NCBI RefSeq assembly: GCF_014205275.1
Contig: NZ_JACHND010000001.1
Coordinates: 62,001 to 126,000 of the forward strand
Direction of reading: 5' to 3'
DNA: 64,000 nt
Origin: Sphaerisporangium siamense
GTDB taxonomy: Bacteria; Actinomycetota; Actinomycetes; Streptosporangiales; Streptosporangiaceae
The notes below the pieces were generated by a model. That model searched no databases. It was not told where the DNA came from and saw only the letters and a list, made by a program, of their open reading frames with translations. This document shows positions 35,576 to 44,243 of this stretch, piece after piece. Made by a program: the position numbers and the translations under genes. Every line of letters begins with the position of its first letter. Positions within the stretch are counted from its first letter, which is position 1.

Positions 35576-36454
35576 TCACCTGGAGACCGGATGCTTGGCG
35601 AGGAAGGCGAGGCTCACCTCGTTGTAGCGCACGGCCTGCTCGTGCTGGGGCCAGTGGCCGCACGCGTCGAACAGCACCAGCTCCGAGCCCGCGATGGCCT
35701 CGTGCATCGCGGCGGCCTCGGGTACCTCGCCGAAGGGGTTGTCACGGCCCCACACGATCAGGGTGGGCGCGGTGATCCGGGCGAGGTCTTCCGGGCGGAG
35801 GACGTTCCGCAGCCGGGTCTCCATGTTCTGCAGGCACAGCAGGTTGTCGATGGTGGCGACGAAGTCGGGCCGGTGGTAGATGGTGTGCCTGATCGCGACC
35901 AGTTCCTCGGTCGCGTCCTCGGCGTCGGCCATCAGCAGCCGCATGCGCGCCCGGGTCAGCTCGACGTCGTCCCGGGTGACCGCCTGCCGGGTGGTGGTGC
36001 GGATGCGCTCCATGACCTTCGGGTTGGCCACGGTGCCTCCGGCGCAGAGCAACTGGAGGGAGGCGACCCGCTCCGGCGCGTCGATCGCCGTACGGGCGCC
36101 GACCCATCCGCCGAGTGACTCCCCCACGATGTGGGCGGACTCGATCCCGTTGGCGTCCATGTAGGCGAGCAGGTGGTCGCGGTAGCGGGGGATCTCATAG
36201 GGGAAGTCCGGCTTGCCGGTGTAACCATGTCCGAGCATGTCGATGGCGTGGCAGGCGTACCGCCTGGCGTGGTCGCCGATGTTGCGGGCGAAGGCCTCCA
36301 GGTGGCCGCTGGTGCCGTGGAGGAAGATCACCGGTTCGCCGGCGCCCGCCTGGAGGGAGCGGGTCGGCACCCCGCCGGCGTCGACGGTGGCGACCCGGAA
36401 GTCGACGCCGGCCAGTTCGGTCCAGATGGTGGGAACGATGGTGCTGGAAGTCAT
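35576..36454 (-). CDS. Alpha/beta hydrolase, MhpC-like (ring-fission product hydrolase)
   Basis: The start at ATG 36454 follows GGAGCAACCC; the open frame further upstream is antisense to the next gene. The 292-residue enzyme has EPVIFLHGTSGHLEAFARNI (oxyanion region), the nucleophile elbow VGESLGGWVGA, the acid in VWGRDNPFGEV and the catalytic His in FDACGHWPQHEQA. It fits the MhpC/BphD family, which cleaves C-C bonds of meta-ring-fission products. It is the last gene of the Rieske-LigB-hydrolase operon. The cap domain suggests a substrate different from the hydrolase encoded just upstream. Confidence 0.88.
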   Translation of the reverse strand: MTSSTIVPTIWTELAGVDFRVATVDAGGVPTRSLQAGAGEPVIFLHGTSGHLEAFARNIGDHARRYACHAIDMLGHGYTGKPDFPYEIPRYRDHLLAYMDANGIESAHIVGESLGGWVGARTAIDAPERVASLQLLCAGGTVANPKVMERIRTTTRQAVTRDDVELTRARMRLLMADAEDATEELVAIRHTIYHRPDFVATIDNLLCLQNMETRLRNVLRPEDLARITAPTLIVWGRDNPFGEVPEAAAMHEAIAGSELVLFDACGHWPQHEQAVRYNEVSLAFLAKHPVSR

Positions 36455-36492
36455 GGGTTGCTCCAATGCTCGGGGGGATCGGGTGGGCCGGG

Positions 36493-37383
36493 TCACGGGT
36501 GGTCGACGGAGCGGAGGAACCCGTCGACGACCGCGTGGTAGGCGGCGGGCCGTTCCTCCTGCAAGTGGTGGGAGACGTGGTCCATGACGTGCAGGTTTCC
36601 GCGCTCGACCATCCGCGACAGCATGAGCGGGTAGTCCGGGGTGAGGAACGCGTCCTCGCGTCCCCACACGAAGAGCACCGGCGCCGCGATGCGCCCGAGT
36701 TCGCCGGTGAGGTCCTGCCAGTCGCCGCGTGGTGAGTCCGACATCGCGGCGAGCTCCCGTTCTCCCGGGTCGAGGCTCTGCCGCCATCGCAGGTCGACGG
36801 TCTCCTCGGGCAGGCGGCCGGCGTCGTACCACTCCAGCCGGGTGATCAGGTGTCGCATCTTCTCGCGGGTGGGTCCCTCGCCGCCGTAATAGACGTCGCG
36901 GGCGGCGCGGCCGCGGTGGCCGCGTTCGGGCAGGGGCGCGAGCGGTCCGTAGAAGACCGGCATGCTGCCGGTCACCACGAGGGAGCGGACGCGGCCGGGA
37001 TACCGGGCCGCGAGACACAGCGCGATGGTGCCGCCCCAGGAGTTGCAGATGAAGTCGGCCCGTTCGACGCCGAGGGTGTCCATGAGCGCGACGGTCTTGG
37101 CGGCGTGGAAGTCCCACATCGGGCCGCTGATACGGCATTTGTCGGACTTGCCGTACTGGAGGATGTCCACGATCAGGCAGTGCCGGTCGGCGGAGAAGTA
37201 CGGCGCGACCGGGCCGAAGTCGCTCCAGCCCGTGCACCCGGGGCCGCCGCCGTGCAGGAAGATCGTGTCCGGGCCCGCGCCGAGCTCGTGGAAGTGGTAG
37301 GTGACGCCGCCGGCGTCGGCGAAGCGGCTCTCCGGCGCGGCGCCGGCCGGGGGTGAGGGGAGGCGGGCGGGCGTGATCGTCAT
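36493..37383 (-). CDS. Alpha/beta hydrolase, BphD/HsaD-like
   Basis: The start at ATG 37383 overlaps the LigB-type dioxygenase stop by 4 nt, with GGGAG upstream. The 296-residue protein shows DTIFLHGGGPGCTGWSDFGP, the HGGGPG oxyanion motif typical of meta-cleavage-product hydrolases. It has nucleophile Ser in FICNSWGGTIALC (BphD reads GNSMGG), acid in VWGREDAFLTPDY and His in MDHVSHHLQEERP. Predicted reaction: hydrolysis of the vinylogous 1,5-diketone made by the extradiol dioxygenase. Close coupling with that gene supports successive steps. Confidence 0.9.
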   Translation of the reverse strand: MTITPARLPSPPAGAAPESRFADAGGVTYHFHELGAGPDTIFLHGGGPGCTGWSDFGPVAPYFSADRHCLIVDILQYGKSDKCRISGPMWDFHAAKTVALMDTLGVERADFICNSWGGTIALCLAARYPGRVRSLVVTGSMPVFYGPLAPLPERGHRGRAARDVYYGGEGPTREKMRHLITRLEWYDAGRLPEETVDLRWRQSLDPGERELAAMSDSPRGDWQDLTGELGRIAAPVLFVWGREDAFLTPDYPLMLSRMVERGNLHVMDHVSHHLQEERPAAYHAVVDGFLRSVDHP

Positions 37384-38336
37384 CGGTGGTCTCCCGAGGC
37401 CGCGGTGGGATCGAGCACGGCCACGCCCATCCCGGTGAGCCACTCGGGCATGGGCGCGTACACCAGCGGTGTGCCCGGCGCGAAGCCGAGGGCGGCCGCC
37501 ATCACCAGCCAGGTGCGCAGTTCCTGGCCGCCGTTCCCGGCCGCGGACTCCACCTCGTCGGTCGTCATCGACGCGTACCGGCGCAGGCGGCCGTTCGCGA
37601 GGTCGTCGAGGAACTCCCGGTCGAACTCGGGAGAGATCGTCGGGCGGGCGGCCACGATGATCTCCCGGCGCCGTTCGTCGTACCGCTCCCACTCGCCCCG
37701 CCCGTTGGTCCACGCGTCCACGAGAAAGGCCTCGTCGTCGCCCTGCGGATCCGTCCAGTCGCTCGGCCACGGGAGCCGGTGGGACAGCCCGCCGGAGGCG
37801 ATCACGACCACGCGGCGCTCCCCGGCGATCCGTTGGACGGCCGCGGCGAGGTTCTCGCCGAGCCGGACGCAGCGCGCCAGCGTGGGCAGCGGCCGGGCGA
37901 AGACGTTGACGACCAGCGGCACCACCGGCACGTCCAGTCCGCCGAGCAGGTACTGGATCGCGTGCGACTGCCCGTGGTCGATCTGCAGCCGGGCCGAGAT
38001 CGCCACCTCGGTTCCGGCCTCGACGAGGTCGGCCGCCAGCGCCTGCGCGAACCCGGGGTCCGTCTTCTGCCGGCCCTTGGGGGTTCCCGCCTCGCCGGTG
38101 GCGACGACCTCGCCGACGCCCACGGTGAAGGCGGGGATCAGGTCGAGCCAGAAGCCACGGAAGTGGTTCGACCCGACGATCACCGCCACGTCCGGGCGCG
38201 CCTCCGCGACGCGCCGCCGGGCGGTGTCCAGGGCGCCGCGGAAGGCCTCGGCCCGGTCGGTGTGCACGACCTGGTCCCAGTGGGTGTTCATCAGGGTTGA
38301 GTGGGACGCCCCCACCCCGAGCACGATGTCGGACAT
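37380..38336 (-). CDS. Class III (LigB/MhpB-type) extradiol ring-cleavage dioxygenase
   Basis: The 318-residue protein begins MSDIVLGVGASHSTLMNTHW, with the Fe-ligand His in ASHS. It has VIVGSNHFRGFWLDLIPAFT (second His region), RLQIDHGQSHAIQYLLGG (catalytic His loop), and VVVIASGGLSHRLPWP. These are features of protocatechuate-4,5/2,3-dihydroxyphenylpropionate-type nonheme Fe(II) dioxygenases. It opens a catechol ring at the meta position. Fusion or pairing with a small LigA-type subunit is not seen, as in MhpB. It lies 36 nt downstream of the Rieske oxygenase gene, which would provide the dihydroxylated ring. Confidence 0.9.
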   Translation of the reverse strand: MSDIVLGVGASHSTLMNTHWDQVVHTDRAEAFRGALDTARRRVAEARPDVAVIVGSNHFRGFWLDLIPAFTVGVGEVVATGEAGTPKGRQKTDPGFAQALAADLVEAGTEVAISARLQIDHGQSHAIQYLLGGLDVPVVPLVVNVFARPLPTLARCVRLGENLAAAVQRIAGERRVVVIASGGLSHRLPWPSDWTDPQGDDEAFLVDAWTNGRGEWERYDERRREIIVAARPTISPEFDREFLDDLANGRLRRYASMTTDEVESAAGNGGQELRTWLVMAAALGFAPGTPLVYAPMPEWLTGMGVAVLDPTAASGDHR

Positions 38337-38372
38337 CGGATTGTCTGGCTCCGTTCCTTGTGCGGCCGTGGC

Positions 38373-39620
38373 TCAGCCCGCGGTGGCGTCGGCGGGCTCG
38401 ATGCCCTGGGCGCGCAGCCGTTCCAGCCGTTCCTCGGTGGTGTCCTCGGCGAGCTTGCGCCACTGCAGCAGCGAGTCGTCGGGGCGGTAGAGCTTCTCCG
38501 GCGGCGCGTCGGTGACCTCGACCATCCACTTGTCCTGTCCGGAGAACTGACCGTGGAAGAGCCACCGCACCGCGCCGAGGTACTTCGCGTAGAACGGCAG
38601 CGTCCGCACGCCCTTCTTGAAGTCGGCCAGCATGCCGACGTACAGGTGGTTGCCGGCGTCCACCGGCACGTAGAACTCGTAGTGGATGAAGGTGGGGTAG
38701 GCGATCCGCAGGACGCCCGGCATGCTGACGGAGGCGAAGCCGGGGAACTCCTGGGCCGCGATCGTCGGGTCGACCTTGCGGTGCGAGGCGGTGTTGCCGA
38801 GGTTCTGGACCCCCTTCGGGCGACGGGCCTTGTACCAGGCCGTCCCCGACCAGGTGCCGAGCCCCGGGAAGTCCGCCTCCCAGTGCTGCTCCTTCTGCAC
38901 CCGGTAGATCCAGCGGCCCCGTTTGACGATCTTGGTGGTGTTCCAGACCGGCATCGGCTTGAACAGCCGCCACAGCGCCGTGCGGTGCAGGTACTTGGCG
39001 TGTCCCTCGTCGTAGCCGTTCTCGCAGGCGAACCGCCAGTCGCCCGGGCGGGCCTGGATCCGCTGGCCCACGACCGCCGGGTTGCCGACCAGTTCCTCGG
39101 GGAGCTGCCCGTCGATCGGGTGCGGCTCCTCGCCGTCGCCGATGTACACCCAGACCAGGCCGAGGCGCTCCTCGACGTCGTAGGTCGGCTGGGTGACCTT
39201 GCCGCAGATCGGGGACAGCGGCCCGTCGGTGATCGCGGCCTTGAGGTCACCGGTCTCCAGGTCGAAGGTCCAGCCATGGTAGACGCACGAGATCGTGCCG
39301 GGGAACTGCTTGTCGCCGTAGCTCAGCGGCACCCCCCGGTGGGGGCACCGGTCCTTCATGCCGTAGACCTTGCCCTTGTCGCGGATGACGAACAGGCGCT
39401 CGCCGAGCAGGGTGACGGCACGGGGCTTGTCTCCGACCTGCGAGGAGAAGCAGACGGGGTACCAGTAGCCACGGAAGCCGGCCCCGGCGGCCTGGTAGTG
39501 CGGCCAGCTCGACCAGTCCTGGCGGCCTGGCAGCATGCCCGCGCGGTGTCTTCGGACCGGCGTGGCCGGAGCGGGCCTCACCTGGGCGGGCACGGGCTGG
39601 GGGTTCACGGTCTCGGTCAT
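38373..39620 (-). CDS. Rieske ring-hydroxylating oxygenase, alpha subunit (CarAa-like)
   Basis: The 415-residue protein starts at ATG 39620 (GGAG box). The Rieske 2Fe-2S site is Cys92-x-His94 ... Cys112-xx-His115 (RCPHRGVPLSYG, SCVYHGWTFD). The mononuclear iron site is Asp204/His207/His212 (ENGYDEGHAKYLHR). No beta-subunit gene is present, as in the homotrimeric carbazole-dioxygenase-like or Ksh-like groups. The N-terminal FRGYWYPVCFSSQVGDKPRA and catalytic region resemble CarAa-type enzymes more than toluene/biphenyl types. It inserts O2 into an aromatic or polycyclic substrate. Electrons likely come from the divergent reductase and ferredoxin genes. It is the first gene of a four-gene operon. 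Confidence 0.9.
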   Translation of the reverse strand: MTETVNPQPVPAQVRPAPATPVRRHRAGMLPGRQDWSSWPHYQAAGAGFRGYWYPVCFSSQVGDKPRAVTLLGERLFVIRDKGKVYGMKDRCPHRGVPLSYGDKQFPGTISCVYHGWTFDLETGDLKAAITDGPLSPICGKVTQPTYDVEERLGLVWVYIGDGEEPHPIDGQLPEELVGNPAVVGQRIQARPGDWRFACENGYDEGHAKYLHRTALWRLFKPMPVWNTTKIVKRGRWIYRVQKEQHWEADFPGLGTWSGTAWYKARRPKGVQNLGNTASHRKVDPTIAAQEFPGFASVSMPGVLRIAYPTFIHYEFYVPVDAGNHLYVGMLADFKKGVRTLPFYAKYLGAVRWLFHGQFSGQDKWMVEVTDAPPEKLYRPDDSLLQWRKLAEDTTEERLERLRAQGIEPADATAG

Positions 39621-39878
39621 GTCTGCTCCACGGGTCTTCACGGCGGCATCTCCCGCTGCGATCGAGATCGCCGTATGCCGGTGCCGAGAGCAGACCATCC
39701 GGCCGGAAGGGCGGGCAACGCGTCCGGTTCGCCCAGCGGAACGCGGCGGCCGGCGGCGCGGGCGGCGGAGGAATTTCGCGGACGGTTCCGGTGAGCGGTC
39801 CTGCTCAGAGGACTACCCGGGGCCGCCGTTCCTACATTCGACGGCGAAGCGCATCGCCTAACTCCCCGGAGGCCTGTG
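39621..39878. promoter_or_regulatory. Divergent promoter region, Rieske operon / electron-transfer genes
   Basis: These 258 nt separate the oxygenase operon from its presumed reductase and ferredoxin. The right end carries GGAGG 6 nt before GTG 39879. No clear operator symmetry was found. The GAF-LuxR regulator at 41312 or IclR at 34723 could act here. Confidence 0.4.
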
Positions 39879-40871
39879 GTGACCATGTCCGAGACCGTGT
39901 CGGCCGATGTCCTCATCGTCGGCGCCGGACCGACGGGCCTGTACGGCGCCTACTACGCCGGCTTCCGCGGCCTCGCCACCGTCGTCGTCGACGTCCTGCC
40001 GCAGGCCGGCGGCCAGGTGACGGCTCTGTATCCGGAGAAGGAGATCCGCGACGTCGCCGCGCTTCCCGCGATCAGGGGCCGCGACTTCGTCGCCGCCCTC
40101 CTGGAGCAGGCGTCGGCCTTCACCCCGACGTACCTCCTGGGCAGGCAGGCGGTGACGCTTGAGCACCGCGACGGCGAACCCGTCGTGACGCTGGACGACG
40201 GCACGGTCGTCCACGCCCGCGCCGTCGTGCTGACGTCCGGCATCGGCACCCCGACCCCGCGTCCGCTCGGGTGCGGGGAGGAATGGCTCGGCACGGGCCT
40301 GTCGTACTTCGTGGTGGATCCTCGGGCGCACACCGGCCGGGACGTGGTCATCGTGGGCGGCGGCGACAGCGCTCTGGACTGGGCGGACGCGCTCGAACCG
40401 ATGGCGCGCTCCGTCACCCTCGTGCACCGCCGGGCCGCCTTCCGCGGGCACGCCGCCACCCTCGCGCGCGTCCGGGCCGGGCGGACCCGGATTCACACCG
40501 ACACGCACGTGACCGCGCTCGACGGAGACCTCGCGGCCGGCCGCCTCGCGAAGGTGACGCTGCGGTCGAGGTCCGGGGACGAGACGGTGCTCGCGGCCGA
40601 CCACGTGATCGCCGCGCTCGGTTTCGTCAGCGACTTGGGGCCGCTGCGGGACTGGGGCCTCGAACTGCGGGCGAGGTTGGTCGCCGTCGACCGGTCGATG
40701 CGGACCAACCTGCCCCGCGTGTACGCCGCCGGCGACCTCGCCGACTACGAGGGCAAGGTGAGGCTGATGTCCGTCGGCTTCGGTGAGGTCGCCACCGCCA
40801 TGAACCACGTGGCCGTCGACCTCGATCCCGGGCTCACCCTGTTCCCCGGCCACTCCACCGACGGCGCCTGA
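39879..40871 (+). CDS. FAD-dependent ferredoxin reductase, thioredoxin-reductase-like type
   Basis: The start is ambiguous: GTG 39876, GTG 39879 and ATG 39885 lie in frame, and GGAGG spacing favours 39879. The protein has about 330 residues and two Rossmann folds: FAD-binding ADVLIVGAGPTGLYGAYYAG and NADPH-binding RDVVIVGGGDSALDWADALE, with the C-terminal FAD loop VYAAGDLADYEGKVRLMSVG. The redox CxxC of thioredoxin reductase is absent, so it fits the ferredoxin/flavodoxin-NADP reductase (YumC-like) class. It is followed 46 nt downstream by a 7Fe ferredoxin and should pass electrons from NAD(P)H to it and on to the Rieske oxygenase. Confidence 0.88.
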   Translation: MTMSETVSADVLIVGAGPTGLYGAYYAGFRGLATVVVDVLPQAGGQVTALYPEKEIRDVAALPAIRGRDFVAALLEQASAFTPTYLLGRQAVTLEHRDGEPVVTLDDGTVVHARAVVLTSGIGTPTPRPLGCGEEWLGTGLSYFVVDPRAHTGRDVVIVGGGDSALDWADALEPMARSVTLVHRRAAFRGHAATLARVRAGRTRIHTDTHVTALDGDLAAGRLAKVTLRSRSGDETVLAADHVIAALGFVSDLGPLRDWGLELRARLVAVDRSMRTNLPRVYAAGDLADYEGKVRLMSVGFGEVATAMNHVAVDLDPGLTLFPGHSTDGA

Positions 40872-40917
40872 CCTCGCCCCCTCGGGCGAACACCCCTCCA
40901 CTCCGGAAAGGACACCC

Positions 40918-41262
40918 ATGAGCTACGTGATCGGCGCCGCCTGCATCGACGTCCTCGACCGCTCCTGCGTCGAGGTCTGTCCCGTCGACTGCATCTACGT
41001 CGGCGAGCGGAAGAGCTACATCAACGCCGCCGCGTGCATCGACTGCGGCGCGTGCGAGGTCGAATGCCCCGTCTCCGCGATCGTCGTGGACCGTGTCGCC
41101 CGCAGGGACGAGACGTTGAACGCCCATCTGGAGGATTCCCTCCTCTTCTTCGCGCAGCCGCTGCCGGGCCGTGCCCTGCCCCTCGGCGACCCGGGCGGCG
41201 CGCGGAACATCGGCGAGGTGGGCGCCGACACCGCCCTGGTCGCCGGCCACCCCGCCCCATGA
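40918..41262 (+). CDS. Seven-iron ferredoxin (3Fe-4S/4Fe-4S, FdxA-like)
   Basis: The 114-residue protein has two clusters of cysteines: Cys9, Cys17, Cys21, Cys25 (ACIDVLDRSCVEVCPVDC) and Cys40, Cys43, Cys46, Cys50 (ACIDCGACEVEC). These match FdxA-type 7Fe ferredoxins, and about 50 C-terminal residues are less conserved. It is the probable electron carrier between the reductase encoded upstream and the Rieske oxygenase. Use of an FdxA-type carrier rather than a Rieske or plant-type 2Fe-2S ferredoxin is less usual for such oxygenases but is known in actinobacterial P450 and oxygenase systems. Confidence 0.92.
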   Translation: MSYVIGAACIDVLDRSCVEVCPVDCIYVGERKSYINAAACIDCGACEVECPVSAIVVDRVARRDETLNAHLEDSLLFFAQPLPGRALPLGDPGGARNIGEVGADTALVAGHPAP

Positions 41263-41268
41263 CGAGAA

Positions 41269-41295
41269 GGGAGCCGCCGTTCGAGGCGGGCTCCC
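41269..41295. terminator. Bidirectional terminator, ferredoxin / luxR
   Basis: GGGAGCCGCC-GTTCGA-GGCGGGCTCCC forms a 10-bp stem with one bulge between the convergent ferredoxin and regulator genes, starting 6 nt after the ferredoxin stop. Confidence 0.75.
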
Positions 41296-41311
41296 GGACC
41301 TGAAAGCGGGT

Positions 41312-42346
41312 TCAGAACAGCAGCCGGTCGAGCAGTTCCGCGCGCGTGTGCACGCCGAGCTTCGCGTAGATCGACTTGAGATGGTGCTTGACCGTGTGCC
41401 GGCTGATGACCAGATCGGCCGCGATCTCGCCGTCCCGGCGGCCGGTGAGCGCACGCGTGGCGATCTCGACCTCGCGTGGCGTGAGCAACGCCAGACGGGC
41501 CGGCGCGATCGCACGCGATGACGCGTCCCGCGTGGCGATGACCGACACGATCACGTCCGGCTGGCTCGGCAGCCGCTGCGAGGTGATCGTGAGGTGCAGC
41601 CCGGCCCCCTGGCCGCCGCCGGCGGTCCAGGAGGCCACCGCCCTCTCGTCGTCGTCGCAGTCGAGCAGCCGCTCGACCTCCGGGCGGGCGTCCCCGAGCC
41701 GGTCGAACAAGGCGGCCGCGGGCGCGTTGAGGTGACGTCGCGCCAGCCCCAGGTCGGTGAGCACCACCGGCGTGCTGCAACGGTCCAACGCCTCGGTCAG
41801 CTGGACGCGCTCCCGCTCGGCCGAGGCACGTTCACGCACCGCGGACACCGCGATGCCCAGCACCGTGGCCGCCGCACGAGCGGCGTCGCGGTCCTCCTCG
41901 GTGAACTCCGGCTCCCCGTCCCGCCGGGCCAGGTTCAGCGTGCCGACCACCTCGGCGCCGACGACGAACGGCGCGCACAGCACCCGCGCCATGGCGTGCG
42001 GCGCGAACACGTCGTGCACGACCGGGAGCTTCAGCCACTCCTCCCGCGACATCAGGGAGTCGCTGTCGCAGACCCGGCGGTCGCGCAGGGCGCTCTGGAC
42101 GACGGGATCGCGGTCCCGGCCGTGCCGTTCGTAGCTGCGCACGTAGTAGTTGCCGAGGCCCCGCACCTCCGCGGCGGCGGGACGCCCGGTCGCGTGGTCG
42201 TGCACGTAGACGCCGGCGGCGAAGGAGGAGAGCCGGCGCGGCGCCTCGTCGAGGAAGCGGTTCAGCAGTTGTTCGAGAGAGGGTGAGGTGACCAGTTCGG
42301 CGACGAGCGTGGGCGGCAGGACCGGCTCGATGAGGGGGTTCCCCAT
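41312..42346 (-). CDS. GAF-domain LuxR family regulator
   Basis: The start at ATG 42346 has GGAGCACGTC before it. The 344-residue protein has an N-terminal region (LEQLLNRFLDEAPRRLSSFA), then a GAF sensor at about 30-180 (ATGRPAAAEVRGLGNYYVRS, RVLCAPFVVGAEVVGTLNLA, EFTEEDRDAARAAATVLGIA), a PAS-like middle region, and a C-terminal LuxR HTH (LLTPREVEIATRALTGRRDG, VISRHTVKHHLKSIYAKLGV). GAF-LuxR proteins of this layout control aromatic-degradation operons in actinobacteria. It sits between the two halves of the aromatic island, downstream of the monooxygenase operon on the same strand, and probably activates both. Confidence 0.9.
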   Translation of the reverse strand: MGNPLIEPVLPPTLVAELVTSPSLEQLLNRFLDEAPRRLSSFAAGVYVHDHATGRPAAAEVRGLGNYYVRSYERHGRDRDPVVQSALRDRRVCDSDSLMSREEWLKLPVVHDVFAPHAMARVLCAPFVVGAEVVGTLNLARRDGEPEFTEEDRDAARAAATVLGIAVSAVRERASAERERVQLTEALDRCSTPVVLTDLGLARRHLNAPAAALFDRLGDARPEVERLLDCDDDERAVASWTAGGGQGAGLHLTITSQRLPSQPDVIVSVIATRDASSRAIAPARLALLTPREVEIATRALTGRRDGEIAADLVISRHTVKHHLKSIYAKLGVHTRAELLDRLLF

Positions 42347-42497
42347 GACGTGCTCCACTCTGGATGCGCTCGGCTGGGCAGTCCCGCACCGAGCGTCCGC
42401 CCAGACTAGCTCCGCCCCCACCTTCCAGGAAGACGTCGTCGCACGCCAACCGCCGGGTCCGCTCAGCGGACCCGGCGGGGCGGGGTGCGTGGCACCG

Positions 42498-42995
42498 TCA
42501 TCCGGTCAGGCGGCCACGGAGGAAGAGCAACGACTCGCGGCTCGGGTCGGAGGCCAGCGAGACCACGCGCCCGATGATCATCCAGTGCGAGTTGTTGCGC
42601 AGTGTCCCGGCGAGTTCGCACTCGAACCGTGCCGCGGTCCCGGCCAGCAGCGGCGCCCCGACCGCGCCGGGAACGTGGTCCACGCACCCGAACTTGTCGG
42701 GATCCTTCGAGGCGAACAACCGGGCCGTGGCCGCCTGGCCGGAGGCGAGCACGTTCACCGCGAACACCCCGGACCGTTCGATCGCCGACCACGTGCGAGA
42801 CGTCGCCGCCAGGCAGACCAGCACCTGGGGCGGTTCCAGGGTGAGCGAGGTGAAGGCGTTGACGGTGCTGCCGTACAACTTCCCGTCGAGGGCCGTGGTG
42901 ACGACCACGACCCCGGTGGGGAACTGGGCGCACGCCGACCGGAATGCCTCGGGGTCGGGCATCAGAGCCGGCTCACAGGAGGTGGCCGGGGTCAT
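42498..42995 (-). CDS. Flavin reductase component
   Basis: The 165-residue FMN-binding split-barrel protein (HpaC/HsaB-like) contains FRSACAQFPTGVVVVTTALD, STVNAFTSLTLEPPQVLVCL, NVLASGQAATARLFASKDPD and RNNSHWMIIGRVVSLASDPS. It supplies reduced FMN/FAD. Its start overlaps the stop of the flavin-dependent monooxygenase-like gene by 4 nt, so it is the natural partner of a two-component monooxygenase. Substrate specificity belongs to the partner. Confidence 0.9.
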   Translation of the reverse strand: MTPATSCEPALMPDPEAFRSACAQFPTGVVVVTTALDGKLYGSTVNAFTSLTLEPPQVLVCLAATSRTWSAIERSGVFAVNVLASGQAATARLFASKDPDKFGCVDHVPGAVGAPLLAGTAARFECELAGTLRNNSHWMIIGRVVSLASDPSRESLLFLRGRLTG

Positions 42996-44203
42996 GACGC
43001 CGCGCGCAGGGCCGGCGCCTGGCCCGGATCGAGCCCCATCGAGATCAGACCGGCCATCTCCGCGCAGGCCAGCGCGTTGGGCGGCATGATCGGACCGGTC
43101 ATGGCGTCACGCAGCATCAGCTCGTAACCGCGTTCGCGCATCAGCGAGTTGAGCCCGCCGGCGGTCGTGCCGAGCGTGGAGATCGTGTGGATCGCCGTGC
43201 CGACCATCAGCTTCGCCCGCAGGAACGCCGCGCAGGTCCGCAGGCTCGGCCCGCTGTTCTCGTCGGCCTCCCACGCCGCGTGGTACATCATCAGCCGGGC
43301 CGCCTCGACCTGCGCCGCGATGTGCCCCATCGCGGTGCTGATCGTCGGGTGGTAGCCCATCGGCTGGGCGTGGCCCTTCGCCGTACGGGTCCCGAGGGCG
43401 TCCTGCAGCCACTCCGCCATCGCCTCGGCGACGCCCAGGTAGCAGCCGGTGTATCCGCCCCAGGCGATGTGCGCCTGGGCCACGATCCAGTTGCCGAGGA
43501 AGTCGTCGAACTCGCACAGGATCAGGTCCTCGGGCACGAACGCGCCGGTGATCTGGACCTGGTTGCTGCGGGTCGACCGCATGCCCAGCGTGTCCCAGTT
43601 GTCGGTGACCTTTATCGCGCCGTCCTGGCGTGTCGGCATCAGGAAGCCGACCACGTGCGTCGGGTCGTCCGCCCACTCCGGGTGGGCGAACATGAAGGCG
43701 TAGTCGCTGGCCTCCCACAGGGAGGCGAACATCTTCGTGCCGCTGATCTCCAGCCCGCCGGGCACCCGGCGCGCCGAGAGGGTCGGCATGTAGGTGGCCG
43801 GCAGCAGGCTCGACGCGGACGGCTCCGAGAGCGGCGCGCAGATCAGCGCGCCGTCCCGCACCACCAGGTCGGCGACCCGCTTCTTCGCGTCGGCCGGCAC
43901 GGCGTCGAGCGTGGCGATGATCCGTGTCGCCACGTAGTGCATGTTGAAGCCCAGCGCGGTCGAGGCGTCGCCCTTGGCGAGCGCCTCGACGGTGGCGAGC
44001 CACTGGGTGGTCCGCGCCCCCAGGCCGCCGAGGTCGCGTGGGAGCGCGACGGCGTACAGCCCGGCGTCGCGCAGCTTCGCGAAGTTCTCCGTGGCGATGC
44101 TGCGGTCGCGGTCGTGCTCCCGGGCGTGGGGGGCGAACTCGGCAGCGAGCCGGGCGCCCAGCCCGGCCAGCTCCCGGCTGTGTTCGTCGAGTTCGAAGTG
44201 CAT
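42992..44203 (-). CDS. Acyl-CoA-dehydrogenase-fold flavoprotein (likely two-component monooxygenase)
   Basis: The start at ATG 44203 follows AAGAGGACGGACACC. The 403-residue protein has the ACAD fold: LGARLAAEFAPHAREHDRDR, FAKLRDAGLYAVALPRDLGG, ICAPLSEPSASSLLP, GTKMFASLWEASDYAFMFAH, and the helical C-terminal domain LMRERGYELMLRDAMTGPIM. Translational coupling with a flavin reductase favours a reduced-flavin monooxygenase (HsaA/DszC-like) over a true acyl-CoA dehydrogenase. A dehydrogenase would need an ETF, which is not encoded nearby. The predicted role is hydroxylation or N/S-oxygenation of an aromatic compound. It is the third gene of the SnoaL-ALDH-monooxygenase-reductase operon. Confidence 0.83.
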   Translation of the reverse strand: MHFELDEHSRELAGLGARLAAEFAPHAREHDRDRSIATENFAKLRDAGLYAVALPRDLGGLGARTTQWLATVEALAKGDASTALGFNMHYVATRIIATLDAVPADAKKRVADLVVRDGALICAPLSEPSASSLLPATYMPTLSARRVPGGLEISGTKMFASLWEASDYAFMFAHPEWADDPTHVVGFLMPTRQDGAIKVTDNWDTLGMRSTRSNQVQITGAFVPEDLILCEFDDFLGNWIVAQAHIAWGGYTGCYLGVAEAMAEWLQDALGTRTAKGHAQPMGYHPTISTAMGHIAAQVEAARLMMYHAAWEADENSGPSLRTCAAFLRAKLMVGTAIHTISTLGTTAGGLNSLMRERGYELMLRDAMTGPIMPPNALACAEMAGLISMGLDPGQAPALRAAS

Positions 44204-44243
44204 GGTGTCCGTCCTCTTGGTCGTTCGGTGTGACTGGTGCGCC